A stretch of 64,000 nt of DNA from Mesorhizobium denitrificans (GCF_003403035.1 NZ_QURN01000004.1:310001-374000), one strand, 5' to 3'. Shown: positions 25,429 through 35,525, numbered from the stretch's first letter. The notes: generated by a model not told the origin, from the sequence alone. Program-made: numbers and translations.

Positions 25429-27882
25429 ATGAATTTGCCATCACACGCTCGCGTCGTTGTCATCGGCGGCGGAATAATCGGTTGTTCGACTGCCTATCAT
25501 CTTGCGCGCGATCATAAGGCCGAAGTTGTGTTGCTGGAGCAAGGCAAGCTTACCTCCGGCTCCACATGGCACGCCGCCGGTCTGGTCGGCCAATTGCGCT
25601 CGTCCGCCTCAATCACGCGCGTGCTCAAATATTCGGTCGATCTCTACAAGCGGCTGGACGAGGAAACTGGCTTGGCCACCGGTTGGAAGATGACGGGTTG
25701 TCTGCGGCTTGCCACGAACGAAGACCGATGGACAGAGTTCAAGCGCCTCGCGACCACCGCCAAGAGCTTCGGCATGGACATGCATCTAATTTCGCCTGAA
25801 GAGGTCAAAAAGATGTGGCCACTCATGGATGCGTCCGATCTCGTCGGCGCATCGTGGCTGCCGACCGATGGACAAGCGAGCCCTTCAGACATTGCGCAAT
25901 CGCTTGCCAGGGGCGCACGCATGCATGGCGCAAAGATTTTTGAAGACGTGCGTGTCACCGGCTTTGAAATGGATGGCAAACGCATCACGAAGGTGAAAAC
26001 TGATCAAGGCGATATTGCTTGTGAGATTGTCGTGAATTGCGCCGGACAATGGGCGCGACAGGTTGGCGCGATGGCAGGCATCAACGTGCCGCTTCAGCCG
26101 GTAAAGCATCAATACATCATCACCGAAAAAATCGACGGGCTATCGACCGATGCGCCGACTATTCGCGACCCCGACCGGCGCACCTATTTCAAGGAAGAGG
26201 TCGGCGGGCTCGTGATGGGCGGTTACGAGCCGAACCCTCAGCCTTGGGAAACGGGCCTGTCCGGCGGCGACGTTCCGAATGATTGGGAATTTCGACTGTT
26301 CGACGACGACTACGATCATTTCGAGCAGCATATGACACAGGCGATTGCCCGCGTGCCTGCGCTCGAACGCGTCGGCGTCAAGCAGATGATCAACGGGCCG
26401 GAGAGCTTCACGCCGGATGGTAATTTCATTCTCGGCAGCGCGCCGGAATGCGCAAACATGTTTGTCGGCGCTGGTTTCAATGCCTTTGGCATCGCGTCCG
26501 GTGGCGGCGCAGGCTGGGTGTTGGCGCAATGGGCCATCGATGGCGAAGCGCCGCTCGATCTGTGGGTAGTCGATATTCGCCGCTTCTCTGGTTTGCATCG
26601 CGACCGGCAGTGGGTGAAAGATCGCACGCTCGAGGCATATGGCAAGCACTACACAATCGGATTCCCCCACGAAGAATATCTGTCGGGACGCCCGGCCATT
26701 GTCTCGCCGCTCTATGAGCGATTGAAGGCGAGGCAAGCGGTTTTTGGCTCCAAGCTTGGTTGGGAGCGGCCAAATTGGTTTGCGCGCAATGGCGAAGCGG
26801 CGGAAGACATCTATTCCATGGGACGTCAGAACTGGTTCGACGCGGTGGGTGACGAACACCGCCATGTCCGCGAGGCTGTGGGCATGTTCGACCAATCCTC
26901 ATTCGCCAAATATGAGTTGAAGGGCGCGGATGCGCAAAAGGCACTGGACTGGATTTGTGCGAATGATGTGTCCAAGCCTGCCGGCCGCCTCACCTATACG
27001 CAACTGCTCAACACTCGCGGTGGCATAGAGGCGGATCTGACCGTCGCTCGCCTTGCTGACGACCATTTCTATATCGTCACGGGAACCGGCTTCCGCACAC
27101 ATGACCTTGCATGGATAGCTGATCACATCGAACCTGGGCTCGATGCCAAGTTGACGGATGTCACCGAACAGTTTGGTACACTTTCGCTGATGGGACCGAA
27201 GGCGCGTGACGTACTATCTGCGGTCACGGATGCGGATGTTTCCAATGCGGCGTTTCCGTTCGGGCATGTACGCGAGATCGAAATCGCGGGTGCAAAAGTG
27301 CGTGCGCTTCGCGTCACCTATGTCGGAGAGTTGGGCTGGGAATTGCATATCCCAATCGAAGCGACAGGTGCGGCTTTCGATGCGCTCATGCAGGCTGGCG
27401 AGCAGTTTGGCATCAAGCTCACAGGCTATCGCGCTCTCGAGTCTCTCCGGCTCGAAAAGGGTTATCGCGCATGGAGTTCGGACATCACAGCCAACGACAA
27501 TCCGTTTGAGGCGGGTTTGGGATGGGCGGTTAAACTTCGCAAGAATGTTGATTTTCTTGGCCGCCGGTCTTTGGAAAACGCTAACGGTAAGGCGCTTACC
27601 AAGCGACTTGCGAGCTTCACGGTCGAAGATCCCGAGGTTGTTCTCCTCGGACGCGAAACCATCCTGCGCGATGGCCAGCCGGTCGGCTACCTGACCAGCG
27701 GAGGCTACGGCTACACTGTAGGCAAGAGCATCGGCCTTGGCTATGTGCGAAACGGCGAAGGCGTGGCCGATGATTGGCTCTCCGACGGAAAATACGAACT
27801 GGTCGTCGCCATGCGCAATGTACCGGCGCAAATCCATCTGGAACCGCTTTACGACCCCACAGCTTCAAGGGTGAAATCGTGA
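25429..27882 (+). CDS. dimethylglycine/sarcosine dehydrogenase-like flavoprotein 1
   Basis: An 817-residue enzyme with an N-terminal FAD domain (VVVIGGGIIGCSTAYHLA, 9-26), a DAO/FAO middle region, and a C-terminal GcvT aminomethyltransferase-like domain (about 430-815) that binds tetrahydrofolate. H48 in STWHAAG matches the histidine that carries covalent FAD in dimethylglycine and sarcosine dehydrogenases. The reaction is oxidative N-demethylation with the one-carbon unit passed to folate. The start at 25429 is chosen because homology begins there. A paralogue follows with a GTGA overlap. Confidence 0.88.
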   Translation: MNLPSHARVVVIGGGIIGCSTAYHLARDHKAEVVLLEQGKLTSGSTWHAAGLVGQLRSSASITRVLKYSVDLYKRLDEETGLATGWKMTGCLRLATNEDRWTEFKRLATTAKSFGMDMHLISPEEVKKMWPLMDASDLVGASWLPTDGQASPSDIAQSLARGARMHGAKIFEDVRVTGFEMDGKRITKVKTDQGDIACEIVVNCAGQWARQVGAMAGINVPLQPVKHQYIITEKIDGLSTDAPTIRDPDRRTYFKEEVGGLVMGGYEPNPQPWETGLSGGDVPNDWEFRLFDDDYDHFEQHMTQAIARVPALERVGVKQMINGPESFTPDGNFILGSAPECANMFVGAGFNAFGIASGGGAGWVLAQWAIDGEAPLDLWVVDIRRFSGLHRDRQWVKDRTLEAYGKHYTIGFPHEEYLSGRPAIVSPLYERLKARQAVFGSKLGWERPNWFARNGEAAEDIYSMGRQNWFDAVGDEHRHVREAVGMFDQSSFAKYELKGADAQKALDWICANDVSKPAGRLTYTQLLNTRGGIEADLTVARLADDHFYIVTGTGFRTHDLAWIADHIEPGLDAKLTDVTEQFGTLSLMGPKARDVLSAVTDADVSNAAFPFGHVREIEIAGAKVRALRVTYVGELGWELHIPIEATGAAFDALMQAGEQFGIKLTGYRALESLRLEKGYRAWSSDITANDNPFEAGLGWAVKLRKNVDFLGRRSLENANGKALTKRLASFTVEDPEVVLLGRETILRDGQPVGYLTSGGYGYTVGKSIGLGYVRNGEGVADDWLSDGKYELVVAMRNVPAQIHLEPLYDPTASRVKS

Positions 27883-30296
27883 CTTTCCACGCAGACCGGC
27901 ACGTTCATATTCTTATAATAGGTGGTGGTGCGATAGGCACGTCGCTCGCATATCACCTCGCTCGTGACGGCGCGAAAGATGTGCTGCTTGTCGAGAAATC
28001 GCAGCTCACGCACGGCTGTACATGGCATGCGGCAGGCTTGGTCGGACAGCTTCGTTCCAAGCGGAATTTGACGCGCCTGATGCAGAATTCCGTCGCCGTG
28101 TTTGACCGGCTCGAAGAGGAAACCGGGCAGGCGATTTCGTGGAGAAAAGTTGGGTCGCTGCGTCTTGCCGGAAGCCGTGACCGCTGGAGCGAAATTCGCC
28201 GCTCGATGGGGCAGGCGAAAAGTTTCGGCGTGGAGTGTCACGCGCTTTCCGCCAGTGAGGCGAAAGGGCTTTTCCCTTTCATCGTCGAAGATGGAATCGA
28301 GGGCGCGGCCTTTATCCCGGGCGATGGTTACATTGACCCCTATTCGCTGACCATGGCGTATGCCAAGGGCGCGCGCCAATATGGTGCGAAGATCGAAGAA
28401 GGTGTGTGTGTCGAGGAGATTGTAGTCGAAGGTCGCAGGGCGCTTGGCGTCGTGACCAACACTGGCAACATAAGCTGCGAAATCCTGGTCAATTGCGCGG
28501 GCCTCTGGGCCAAGCGTGTCGGAGAGATGGCAGGTGTTTCGCTCGCAGCGGGCATTGTCGAGCACCAATATTTCCTCACCGAGAAAAAGCTGAAACTCGA
28601 TCCCAACCTCACCACACTTCGTGACCCGGACAACAATTTCTACCTGAAGCCGGATACTGGCAGCTTTGCCATCGGCGGTTGGGAAGATGGCTCGAAAGGT
28701 TGCTGGCGCGGCAAGCCACCGCTCGATTTCGGGCGCGAACTGTTCGAGCCCAACATGGATCGCCTGGAGCTTTTCGCCTTGCCAGCCGCAGAGCGGCTTC
28801 CAGTGCTGAACGAAATTGGCATTCAGACCGTCATCAACGGGCCCATCCCCGTTTCATACGATGGCGAGCCAATAATCGGTCTGGTGCCCGAACTGGATAA
28901 TTACTACACGGGTTGTGGCTTCACTGCGGGCATTGCTGCTTCGGGCGGCGGTGGGCTTGCGCTATCGAACATGATTTTGCACGGCGATGCAGGTATGGAT
29001 CTGTGGGCGTTCGATACGCGGCGCTTCGGTCCGTTGCATTCGCAAGGCCGCTATCTCGAACAGCGCGCAATTGAGGCATATGGCTCCTATTACAAGATTC
29101 ATTGGCCGTCGGAGGAAGCCCACGCTGGTCGCGGACTGAGGCGTTCGCCTTTGCATGAGCAATTGCGGAAAAACGGCGCAGTGTTCGGCTCGAAATTCGG
29201 ATGGGAGCGACCAAACTGGTTCTCGCTGCCCGGCAGCGAAGCGATCGAACTCGGCAGCTTTGAAGGCAAGCCCGGCTGGTTCGATGCGGTTGGTGCAGAG
29301 GTAAAAGCGATCCGCGAGCGCGCGGTGCTGATCGATCAAACATCATTCTCCAAGTTCGAGATTTCTGGGAAGGGTGCGCTTTCAGCTATGCAGCACATCG
29401 CCGCGAATGATCTCGGCACCAAACCGGGCCACGCGATCTATACCCAGCTGTGCAACAATAATGGCGGTATCGAAGCAGACGTCACGATCCTGCACCTGTC
29501 CGATGATCTGCTGTGGCTTGTCACAGGCTCAGGCTTTGGTGTTCGCGACCGCAATTGGGTCGAGCGGCAATTGCCAGACGGAGTGAACGTCCGAGACGTC
29601 ACCGACCAATATGCAGTAATCAACATCTGTGGCCCGAAATCGCGCGAGATTTTGCAATCGGTGAGCGACGACGACCTTTCGAATGAAGCGTTTCCGTTTC
29701 TCACTGCCCGCAAAATTGAGGTTGGCGATGCGACCGCCCTGGCGGTGCGAGTGGGCTACGTCGGAGAACTGGGTTGGGAGCTTTACATCGCGCAGGAATT
29801 TGCGCCGCATGTCTATGACACGTTGAAGGAAGCTGGCCAACCGTTTGGCATCGCCGACGCTGGCTATCGTGCCATCGAAGCGTGCCGGCTCGAAAAAGGT
29901 TATCTCTATTGGTCCGGTGATATCACGCCGGACTACAATCCATACGATGCAGGGCTCGGTTTCGCCGTGGCGCTGGATAAGGGCGACTTCACCGGGCGCG
30001 AGGCCCTTCGCACGATCAAGAAAGATGGCGTAACGCGCAAGTTGTGCTCCTTCACCATTGATGGCTTTGCGCCCCTGCATGGCGGCGAAGCTATCCTTTC
30101 TGGCGGAGAAGTGGTTGGTTCCACTGCCTCTACTGGTTACGGCTATACGCTCGGCAAGACAATTGCGTTCGGTTACTTGCCGGCTTCGCTTGCGGACGAA
30201 AAATCATTTGAAATCGAGGCGTTCGGTAAAGCGTACAAAGCGACGCGTGGTCCGCGTGTGCTGTATGACCCCAAGATGGAAAGGCTCAAGGCATGA
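27879..30296 (+). CDS. dimethylglycine/sarcosine dehydrogenase-like flavoprotein 2
   Basis: An 805-residue paralogue of the preceding protein, with the same three-part layout: FAD fold (LIIGGGAIGTSLAYHLA), FAO region, and C-terminal GcvT domain (VGYVGELGWELYI). H50 in CTWHAAG is the likely covalent-FAD histidine. It starts with GTG in a GTGA overlap with gene 1, so both are made together. Two consecutive demethylations (for example dimethylglycine to sarcosine to glycine) would explain the pair, though they might form a hetero-oligomer instead. It overlaps the kinase gene by 4 bp. Confidence 0.87.
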   Translation: MTFHADRHVHILIIGGGAIGTSLAYHLARDGAKDVLLVEKSQLTHGCTWHAAGLVGQLRSKRNLTRLMQNSVAVFDRLEEETGQAISWRKVGSLRLAGSRDRWSEIRRSMGQAKSFGVECHALSASEAKGLFPFIVEDGIEGAAFIPGDGYIDPYSLTMAYAKGARQYGAKIEEGVCVEEIVVEGRRALGVVTNTGNISCEILVNCAGLWAKRVGEMAGVSLAAGIVEHQYFLTEKKLKLDPNLTTLRDPDNNFYLKPDTGSFAIGGWEDGSKGCWRGKPPLDFGRELFEPNMDRLELFALPAAERLPVLNEIGIQTVINGPIPVSYDGEPIIGLVPELDNYYTGCGFTAGIAASGGGGLALSNMILHGDAGMDLWAFDTRRFGPLHSQGRYLEQRAIEAYGSYYKIHWPSEEAHAGRGLRRSPLHEQLRKNGAVFGSKFGWERPNWFSLPGSEAIELGSFEGKPGWFDAVGAEVKAIRERAVLIDQTSFSKFEISGKGALSAMQHIAANDLGTKPGHAIYTQLCNNNGGIEADVTILHLSDDLLWLVTGSGFGVRDRNWVERQLPDGVNVRDVTDQYAVINICGPKSREILQSVSDDDLSNEAFPFLTARKIEVGDATALAVRVGYVGELGWELYIAQEFAPHVYDTLKEAGQPFGIADAGYRAIEACRLEKGYLYWSGDITPDYNPYDAGLGFAVALDKGDFTGREALRTIKKDGVTRKLCSFTIDGFAPLHGGEAILSGGEVVGSTASTGYGYTLGKTIAFGYLPASLADEKSFEIEAFGKAYKATRGPRVLYDPKMERLKA

Positions 30297-31201
30297 GTGA
30301 AGACCTCGTGCTTGCTCGGGAAGCGATCCGTTCTATCCCCATGCTCGTTGGCGCGGGCGAACCGCAGCGTCTCGGCGGGCTCACCAATTTGGTCTTTCGC
30401 GTAGGCGACTATTGTCTGCGCATACCTGGGCGGGGAACCGAGGAATATATAGATCGCGCCAACGAGGGCTTCGCCGCGCGCGAGGCCGCAAAAGCGGGCG
30501 TTTCCCCGGCGCTGGAATATTTCGATCTGAATACCGGGATAATGGTCACGCGCTTCATCGACCGCGCGATCACGATGACCCCGGCAGGCTTCAAGTCGGT
30601 AAACGGTTCGCCTGCCCGCGCTGCCCAGGCATTCAGGAGATTGCATCGATCAGGTGCGACGTTCCCGTTCCGCTTTGAACTGTTCTCCATGATCGATGGC
30701 TATTTGAGAATCCTGTCGACAAAAGACGTCGTCCTGCCGCCGGGCTATCATGAAATCGTTCGCGAAGCAGATAGCGTTAGGTCGGCACTCAGCGCGCATC
30801 CATCTGAAATTGTCGCCTGCCATTGCGACCCTTTGTGTGAAAACTTTATCGACACGGGAGAACGCATGTGGATCGTTGACTGGGAGTATTCCGGGATGAA
30901 CGATCCGATGTGGGACCTCGGCGATTTATCCGTCGAAGGTGGCTTCGATCAGGCGCAGGAAGATGAAATGCTGAACGCTTATTTCGAGGGCGAGCCGCGT
31001 CCTTCTGAGCGCGGGCGTGTCGTAATCTATAAGGCCATGTGCGATCTGCTCTGGACGCTTTGGGGCCTCATCCAGCTAGCCAATAATAATCCGGTCGATG
31101 ATTTTCGCGCTTATGCCGATGGACGTTTCGGCCGGTGCAAGGCTCTAATGGAAACGCCGGATTTTGCGCGCCATCTCAAAGCAGTTGAAGCTGGCGCGTA
31201 G
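30293..31201 (+). CDS. choline/ethanolamine kinase-like phosphotransferase
   Basis: A 302-residue protein of the APH/choline kinase superfamily. The catalytic loop H177-x-D179-x4-N184 (CHCDPLCENF) and metal-binding D196 (WIVDWEYSGMNDPMWD) are both intact. The N-terminal lobe has the short glycine strand GLTNLVFRVG. Such enzymes phosphorylate choline or other small amino alcohols. Fused to a demethylation operon by an ATGA overlap, it may phosphorylate a precursor or produce the ligand of the DeoR regulator. Aminoglycoside phosphotransferase activity is less likely given the choline-kinase type WEYSG motif. Confidence 0.82.
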   Translation: MSEDLVLAREAIRSIPMLVGAGEPQRLGGLTNLVFRVGDYCLRIPGRGTEEYIDRANEGFAAREAAKAGVSPALEYFDLNTGIMVTRFIDRAITMTPAGFKSVNGSPARAAQAFRRLHRSGATFPFRFELFSMIDGYLRILSTKDVVLPPGYHEIVREADSVRSALSAHPSEIVACHCDPLCENFIDTGERMWIVDWEYSGMNDPMWDLGDLSVEGGFDQAQEDEMLNAYFEGEPRPSERGRVVIYKAMCDLLWTLWGLIQLANNNPVDDFRAYADGRFGRCKALMETPDFARHLKAVEAGA

Positions 31202-31204
31202 CCT

Positions 31205-31552
31205 TCATTTCTTGGCGTAAATACCGTCCAAGGCCTCGATCAACATCGCAGCCTTGTCGTTCGTCAAGCGATAGAAAATCTGCTTGGATTCCCGACGGGT
31301 CTCTACGATCCCAGCCAGACGCAAAACGCCCAATTGCTGCGAGAGAGACGGTTGGTGCAGATCAAGCTTAGCCTCAAGCTCGCCAACGGAGTGTTCTTTC
31401 TGGAACAGTGTAACCGCGAGCATCAGGCGTGCCGGATGCCCGAACGCTTTCATTAATTGCGCTATTTCATTTGAGCGCTTGTGGAAGCGTTTCGCGTTTA
31501 TAGGTGATTGATTAGCTGTATTTGCCTTTGCCCGCACTGTTTCCCCACTCAA
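31205..31552 (-). CDS. ArsR-family winged-helix regulator
   Basis: A 115-residue DNA-binding protein (ArsR/SmtB fold). Helix-turn-helix: FGHPARLMLAVTLFQKEHSVGELEAKLDLHQPSLSQQLGVLRLAGIV, then the wing RRESKQIFYRL. It resembles the BigR/SoxR/YgaV group but has no cysteine at all, so redox or metal-thiol sensing as in BigR is excluded. The reading frame opens with TTG (31552), while a GTG at 31537 has GGGGAA just ahead and is the better start. It converges on the kinase gene with a 3-bp gap and is divergent from the small secreted protein. Confidence 0.78.
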   Translation of the reverse strand: MSGETVRAKANTANQSPINAKRFHKRSNEIAQLMKAFGHPARLMLAVTLFQKEHSVGELEAKLDLHQPSLSQQLGVLRLAGIVETRRESKQIFYRLTNDKAAMLIEALDGIYAKK

Positions 31553-31723
31553 TTAGAGTTCGCCGTCATTAGATAATTAAACACACTATATTTGGTTCCA
31601 ACTTTGTCAGTTGTACGAGTCTTTTGGTGCAGCGAAGGCTGAAATCGAAGCACACAGGCTGGTTGTAGGCTGGAGCAATTAATACATCTTGCAATTGTGC
31701 GAAAAACACCGCACCTGCCCTTT
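31553..31723. promoter_or_regulatory. divergent intergenic region of arsR-type and secreted-protein genes
   Basis: This 171-bp AT-rich stretch separates two divergent genes and must contain their promoters. I see no coding signal, no strong palindrome and no clear -35/-10 pair in it. Confidence 0.35.
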
Positions 31724-32230
31724 ATGCGGAAAATATTGCTGCATACAGCTTTCATGACGCTGCTTTCAGTCGGAAGCCAGGCTGCTGACCGAGGCACCCC
31801 TTTGGAATCTCCAGCTTGTAAGCTGGTTACGCAGCATCAAATCGAAACATATACGGGCACTCCGGCTGCTCTTAAGGAATCTCGAGGCTCTGAAGATGAG
31901 GCCAGCGTCTGTTCATGGGTCGGGAGCAACGAAGATGCCGCTGTAAGCGTGATGCTCTTCCCCGGATCGTCGCATGGCATACCCAAAGGCGCGGAACGCA
32001 GCTATTTCGATCAAATGATCGAAGGCGAAAAGCGCAAATATGAGGCTGGTGAATTTGTTGCGGTGCCAGAACTTGCCGACGATGCCTGGGCGCTCGATCT
32101 GGCTGACAATCCGACCCAATATTTTGCAGTATATCTCATCAAAGGTGAGGACAACGTCACAATTGTCAGCAATGGCATCGGGCTGGAAGCGACGGTCGCG
32201 ATTGCGCGCGAAGCCGCCTCCCAAATGTAA
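31724..32230 (+). CDS. small secreted protein of unknown function
   Basis: A 168-residue protein beginning at the ATG at 31724 with a clear signal peptide (MRKILLHTAFMTLLSVGSQA, cut before ADRG). The mature part has two cysteines (ACKLV and SVCSWV), spaced so that they could form a disulfide. Its layout recalls the DUF3558-like secreted family (residue pattern C-x2-V with later G-x-E-A-x-V-x-IA), but I do not recognise it firmly. It faces the dienelactone hydrolase gene tail to tail. No function is proposed. Confidence 0.65.
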   Translation: MRKILLHTAFMTLLSVGSQAADRGTPLESPACKLVTQHQIETYTGTPAALKESRGSEDEASVCSWVGSNEDAAVSVMLFPGSSHGIPKGAERSYFDQMIEGEKRKYEAGEFVAVPELADDAWALDLADNPTQYFAVYLIKGEDNVTIVSNGIGLEATVAIAREAASQM

Positions 32231-32241
32231 AGCAGTCAATT

Positions 32242-32301
32242 TCAAGCCAAATATTTGTTGAACCAGGCGATGGTGCGGTCCCACGCGAGCTTGGCTGCGG
32301 C
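32242..32301 (-). other. orphaned C-terminal coding tail of the dienelactone hydrolase
   Basis: Downstream of the amber stop (32302-32304) the same frame stays open for 19 codons and reads AAAKLAWDRTIAWFNKYLA before TGA at 32242-32244. This is the usual ending of this enzyme family, where a Glu codon (GAG) stands at the TAG position. One G-to-T change explains it. Confidence 0.8.
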
Positions 32302-33129
32302 CTAATCGTAACGCGGCGTGGTGTCGTTATGGAAACCGTGATTCACGCCGGGATAAATATAAGCCTCATAGGTCTTGCCTGCTGCTTTCAACGTCTCTTC
32401 ATATGCTGGCCAGCCTTCATTGATGCGGGTGTCCAACTCTGCATAGTGCAGGAGCAGCGGAGCCTGAATGCGCGGTACATCCTCCGATTTAGGTTGGCGG
32501 CCATAGAACGGCACCGCGGCCTTGAGTTCGGGATAGGCGACCGCAGCAGCATTGGCGACGCCGCCGCCATAACAGAAACCTGTAATGCCGACATTGCCCG
32601 TTGTGCGTTCGTCTTTCATGAGAAACTCGACCGCCGCGAAGAAGTCATTCATCAATTTCTCTGGATCGACCGTCTGCTGCAATTCTCGGCCCTTTTCATC
32701 ATTGCCGGGATAGCCGCCGACTGAGGTCAAGCCGTCAGGCGCGAGCGCTATGAACCCGGCTTTCGCCACGCGCCGTGCAACGTCCTCAATATACGGGTTC
32801 AGTCCGCGATTTTCGTGAACAACAACAACTGCCGCGACCTTACCCTCCGCTTTCGCAGGGCGCACCATATATCCACGCACATCGCCATGACCGTTGGGCG
32901 AGGGGTAGGTGATGTATTCTGGAACGATGTCTGGGTCGGTAAACTCGACCTGATTGGCGAGCGCATAATCCGGGCTCATGGAGGCCAAAATAGCCGCAGC
33001 GGTCATGCCGCCCACTGCGTATTTGCCCGCGCGATCTAAAAACTCGCGTTTGGAAATCTTGCCATGCGCGTAATAGTCGTAGAGTTCCAGCAATTCCTGC
33101 GGAAAATCCTTCGCGGTCAGGCGCGTCAT
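32302..33129 (-). CDS. dienelactone hydrolase family protein, C-terminally truncated
   Basis: A 275-residue alpha/beta hydrolase of the DLH type with an N-terminal twin-helix extension ([21 protein letters not shown], a Tat-like or anchoring segment). The nucleophile is Cys in GFCYGGG and the catalytic His lies in GVNHGFHND; an Asp (ELDTRINEG) completes the triad. The start has AGGAGGAG ahead at 33129. The frame ends early at a TAG after PRYD. The next 19 codons (32301-32242) still encode the family's normal ending, so a nonsense mutation removed the last helix. The catalytic residues remain, so partial function is possible. Confidence 0.85.
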   Translation of the reverse strand: MTRLTAKDFPQELLELYDYYAHGKISKREFLDRAGKYAVGGMTAAAILASMSPDYALANQVEFTDPDIVPEYITYPSPNGHGDVRGYMVRPAKAEGKVAAVVVVHENRGLNPYIEDVARRVAKAGFIALAPDGLTSVGGYPGNDEKGRELQQTVDPEKLMNDFFAAVEFLMKDERTTGNVGITGFCYGGGVANAAAVAYPELKAAVPFYGRQPKSEDVPRIQAPLLLHYAELDTRINEGWPAYEETLKAAGKTYEAYIYPGVNHGFHNDTTPRYD

Positions 33130-33193
33130 GTCGCACTCCTCCTCATTTGAGTTGCCAGATATTAGAACACCCACACCGCGTTTGGGTTCACAT

Positions 33194-34756
33194 CTATGGG
33201 AGGCTTTGGCGATTGAAACGCAAATGCACGCCCGGCGGTAGCTGTCCGGCAAGGTCCAGATGGTGTCGAGCGACATTGGCGATAACCGGGTATCCGCCGG
33301 TTACAGGATGATCGTTCAGAAACAGCACCGGCAAGCCATTTGGCGGAACCTGAATCGCACCATGAACTGTCGCTTCGCTCGGCAATTCACGCTGATCGAC
33401 CCGCCCCAGCGCGGAACCCGTCAACCGTAGGCCGATCCTGCTGGACTGCGGTGACACCTCCCAAGGTTGCGCAAGAAATCGCGCCACAGAGTCATCGGTG
33501 AACCAATCGTCTCGCGGCCCAAGAGTAATGTCGATTGCAATTGTTTCGCCGACGGATGGCATCGGGAAAGGTTCCATTTCGCCGGTCGAGACAATCGCGC
33601 TCTTTGGTGCTTCGAGAACATCGACAATCGACCCTGCAACCAGCGCAGACGGCCCGATCTTTGCGAGCAAATCCCGCGACGAACTGCCCAGAAAACGGGG
33701 CACATCGAAACCGCCCCGCACCGCCAGATAAGACCTTAAACCGCGAGGCGGCACGCCAATGGTAAGTATGTCGCCACTGTCAAGTGCCAGTACCTCAAAG
33801 CGCCCCGCAACTTTTGTTCTGCCATCGGGTTTTCGGACGGTCATCGAGGCAGGCGCTCCCGACAGCGCGAGAAACATTTTCCCGGCGGCTTTTAATTGAA
33901 CTTGCCCGAGCGTAATCTCCAGAGCCGCAACGCCCGGTTCGTTACCCACCAATCGATTGGCGATCCTGTAGCTGGCTTTATCTGCTGCACCTGACTCGCT
34001 GACACCTTGGCTGGACTTGCCGGGCCTGCCCTCATCCTGAATCAGCACAGGAAACATGCTGTAGGTAATTTCGATGCTTACTGCGGCTGACCGTGATTGC
34101 CGCGCGCGTTTTTTGTACTCCAGAGGCTGAACTTCAAACTGTTCGTTTGTGACGTCGCGAAACTGAACGCGGAATCCCGGTTCCAGCAGCGCGGCTGGCT
34201 CACGCTCCGGATCGAACATTACGAGTGGCGTCGAGCCGATTAATTGCCATCCACCGGGGCTGTCTTTCGGGTAGATTCCACTGAATTCGCCTGCCAATGC
34301 CACGTCGCCAGCCTTTATTTGTACTCTTGGCGTTTTTCGGCGCGGAACATTCAGGGACGGATCGCCACCCACCAAATATGCAAAACCCGGCGCAAAGCCT
34401 GTAAAGGCCACGGTGTATTGCGAATCTGTGTGACGCCGCACCACCTCGGCCTCGGATATGCCGACCATCGAAGCGACATCCGCAAGGTCTTCACCATCAT
34501 ATCGCACTGGTATTTCAACCAGTGGCCCGGACGGCGCCGCCGCAATTGAAAGGTTCAGACCAGCAATTTGGGCGGCGATTTTTTCTTCTGATATTTGTTC
34601 CGGATCGAACACGACAAGCACTGTACGTGCTGCGGGGACAATTTCTAGAATCCCTTCGATCGGATTGACCGATAGCGCTGCAGCCAAAGCGAGCGCTTCG
34701 TTAAGGCTGTCCAGTTCGATAAGTGTCGATCCAGCGCGGACAGGTAGAAAGCGCAT
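33194..34756 (-). CDS. pxpBC: 5-oxoprolinase subunits PxpB-PxpC fusion
   Basis: A 520-residue fusion. Residues 1-215 match PxpB (KipI-like: [21 protein letters not shown] and [10 protein letters not shown]). Residues 230-520 match PxpC (KipA-like biotin-dependent carboxylase fold: [25 protein letters not shown] and [13 protein letters not shown]). With PxpA these subunits hydrolyse 5-oxo-L-proline to glutamate using ATP. In E. coli and Bacillus the two parts are separate genes. It lies 5 bp after pxpA in the same operon. Function follows from family knowledge; nothing in the sequence is unusual apart from the fusion. Confidence 0.86.
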   Translation of the reverse strand: MRFLPVRAGSTLIELDSLNEALALAAALSVNPIEGILEIVPAARTVLVVFDPEQISEEKIAAQIAGLNLSIAAAPSGPLVEIPVRYDGEDLADVASMVGISEAEVVRRHTDSQYTVAFTGFAPGFAYLVGGDPSLNVPRRKTPRVQIKAGDVALAGEFSGIYPKDSPGGWQLIGSTPLVMFDPEREPAALLEPGFRVQFRDVTNEQFEVQPLEYKKRARQSRSAAVSIEITYSMFPVLIQDEGRPGKSSQGVSESGAADKASYRIANRLVGNEPGVAALEITLGQVQLKAAGKMFLALSGAPASMTVRKPDGRTKVAGRFEVLALDSGDILTIGVPPRGLRSYLAVRGGFDVPRFLGSSSRDLLAKIGPSALVAGSIVDVLEAPKSAIVSTGEMEPFPMPSVGETIAIDITLGPRDDWFTDDSVARFLAQPWEVSPQSSRIGLRLTGSALGRVDQRELPSEATVHGAIQVPPNGLPVLFLNDHPVTGGYPVIANVARHHLDLAGQLPPGVHLRFNRQSLP

Positions 34757-34761
34757 AGTCT

Positions 34762-35520
34762 CTAGACAAATGATCGAATTGTCAGGCCTGCACGTTCAAG
34801 CCCCGCTCGCAGCTGTCGCGCTACGTCTACCGCATGGGGATTGTCTCCATGCACGCAAATGCTCTGAGCATCGATCTGAGCCTTTCCGCCATCAATCGAT
34901 GGCAAAAAGCCATCTTCAACCATGCAGATCATCCGTTCCGTGATTTGCGCCGTGTCCGTCAACAGTGCTCCCGCCTCTCGCCGGGAAAGGAGTTGACCGT
35001 CCGACGTATAGGCACGGTCTGCAAAAGCCTCCGCAACGACCTTCACCCCGGCACCGCGCGCTTGCTCGACGAGTGGCGAACCTGCAAGCGCCATCAGCAC
35101 GAGATCGGAATCGATGCTCATTATTGCCGTGATCACATCGCTTGCCTGACGCTTGTCGAATGCGATTGTGTTGTAGAGCGCGCCGTGCGGCTTCACGTAC
35201 GTCACTTTTGTGCCGGCAGCGGTTGCGAGTCCTTGCAGCGCGCCGATCTGATAAATGACATCGCCCACTAGTTCTTCGCTGGAGGGGTCCATGTTGCGGC
35301 GGCCAAATCCAGCAAGATCGCGATATCCAACATGCGCGCCCACTGCGACGCCGCGCTCGGCAGCCGTTCGCAAGGTCTTCAGGATACCGACAGGGTCACC
35401 TGCATGGAAGCCGCATGCGACATTGGCACTGCTGACGATGTCGAGCATCGCTTGATCATCGCCCATCTTCCAAGCAGCAAAGCTCTCGCCAAGGTCGCTG
35501 TTCAGGTCGATTGTCGGCAT
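34762..35520 (-). CDS. pxpA: 5-oxoprolinase subunit PxpA (LamB/YcsF family)
   Basis: A 252-residue protein beginning with the family hallmark [18 protein letters not shown] and continuing with [27 protein letters not shown] and [11 protein letters not shown]. PxpA forms the hydrolase core that cleaves 5-oxoproline, assisted by PxpB and PxpC. Length matches the usual 250 residues. It lies 5 bp after manC and 5 bp before the PxpB-PxpC fusion, so all three are probably on one transcript. Confidence 0.92.
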   Translation of the reverse strand: MPTIDLNSDLGESFAAWKMGDDQAMLDIVSSANVACGFHAGDPVGILKTLRTAAERGVAVGAHVGYRDLAGFGRRNMDPSSEELVGDVIYQIGALQGLATAAGTKVTYVKPHGALYNTIAFDKRQASDVITAIMSIDSDLVLMALAGSPLVEQARGAGVKVVAEAFADRAYTSDGQLLSRREAGALLTDTAQITERMICMVEDGFLPSIDGGKAQIDAQSICVHGDNPHAVDVARQLRAGLERAGLTIRSFV

Positions 35521-35525
35521 TGGCT

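Noticed and set aside
24342-25463. Long minus-strand reading frame of 373 codons over the ProW-like gene
   Set aside because: Antisense shadow: the plus strand encodes a clear tandem permease, and the minus-strand translation has no family pattern.
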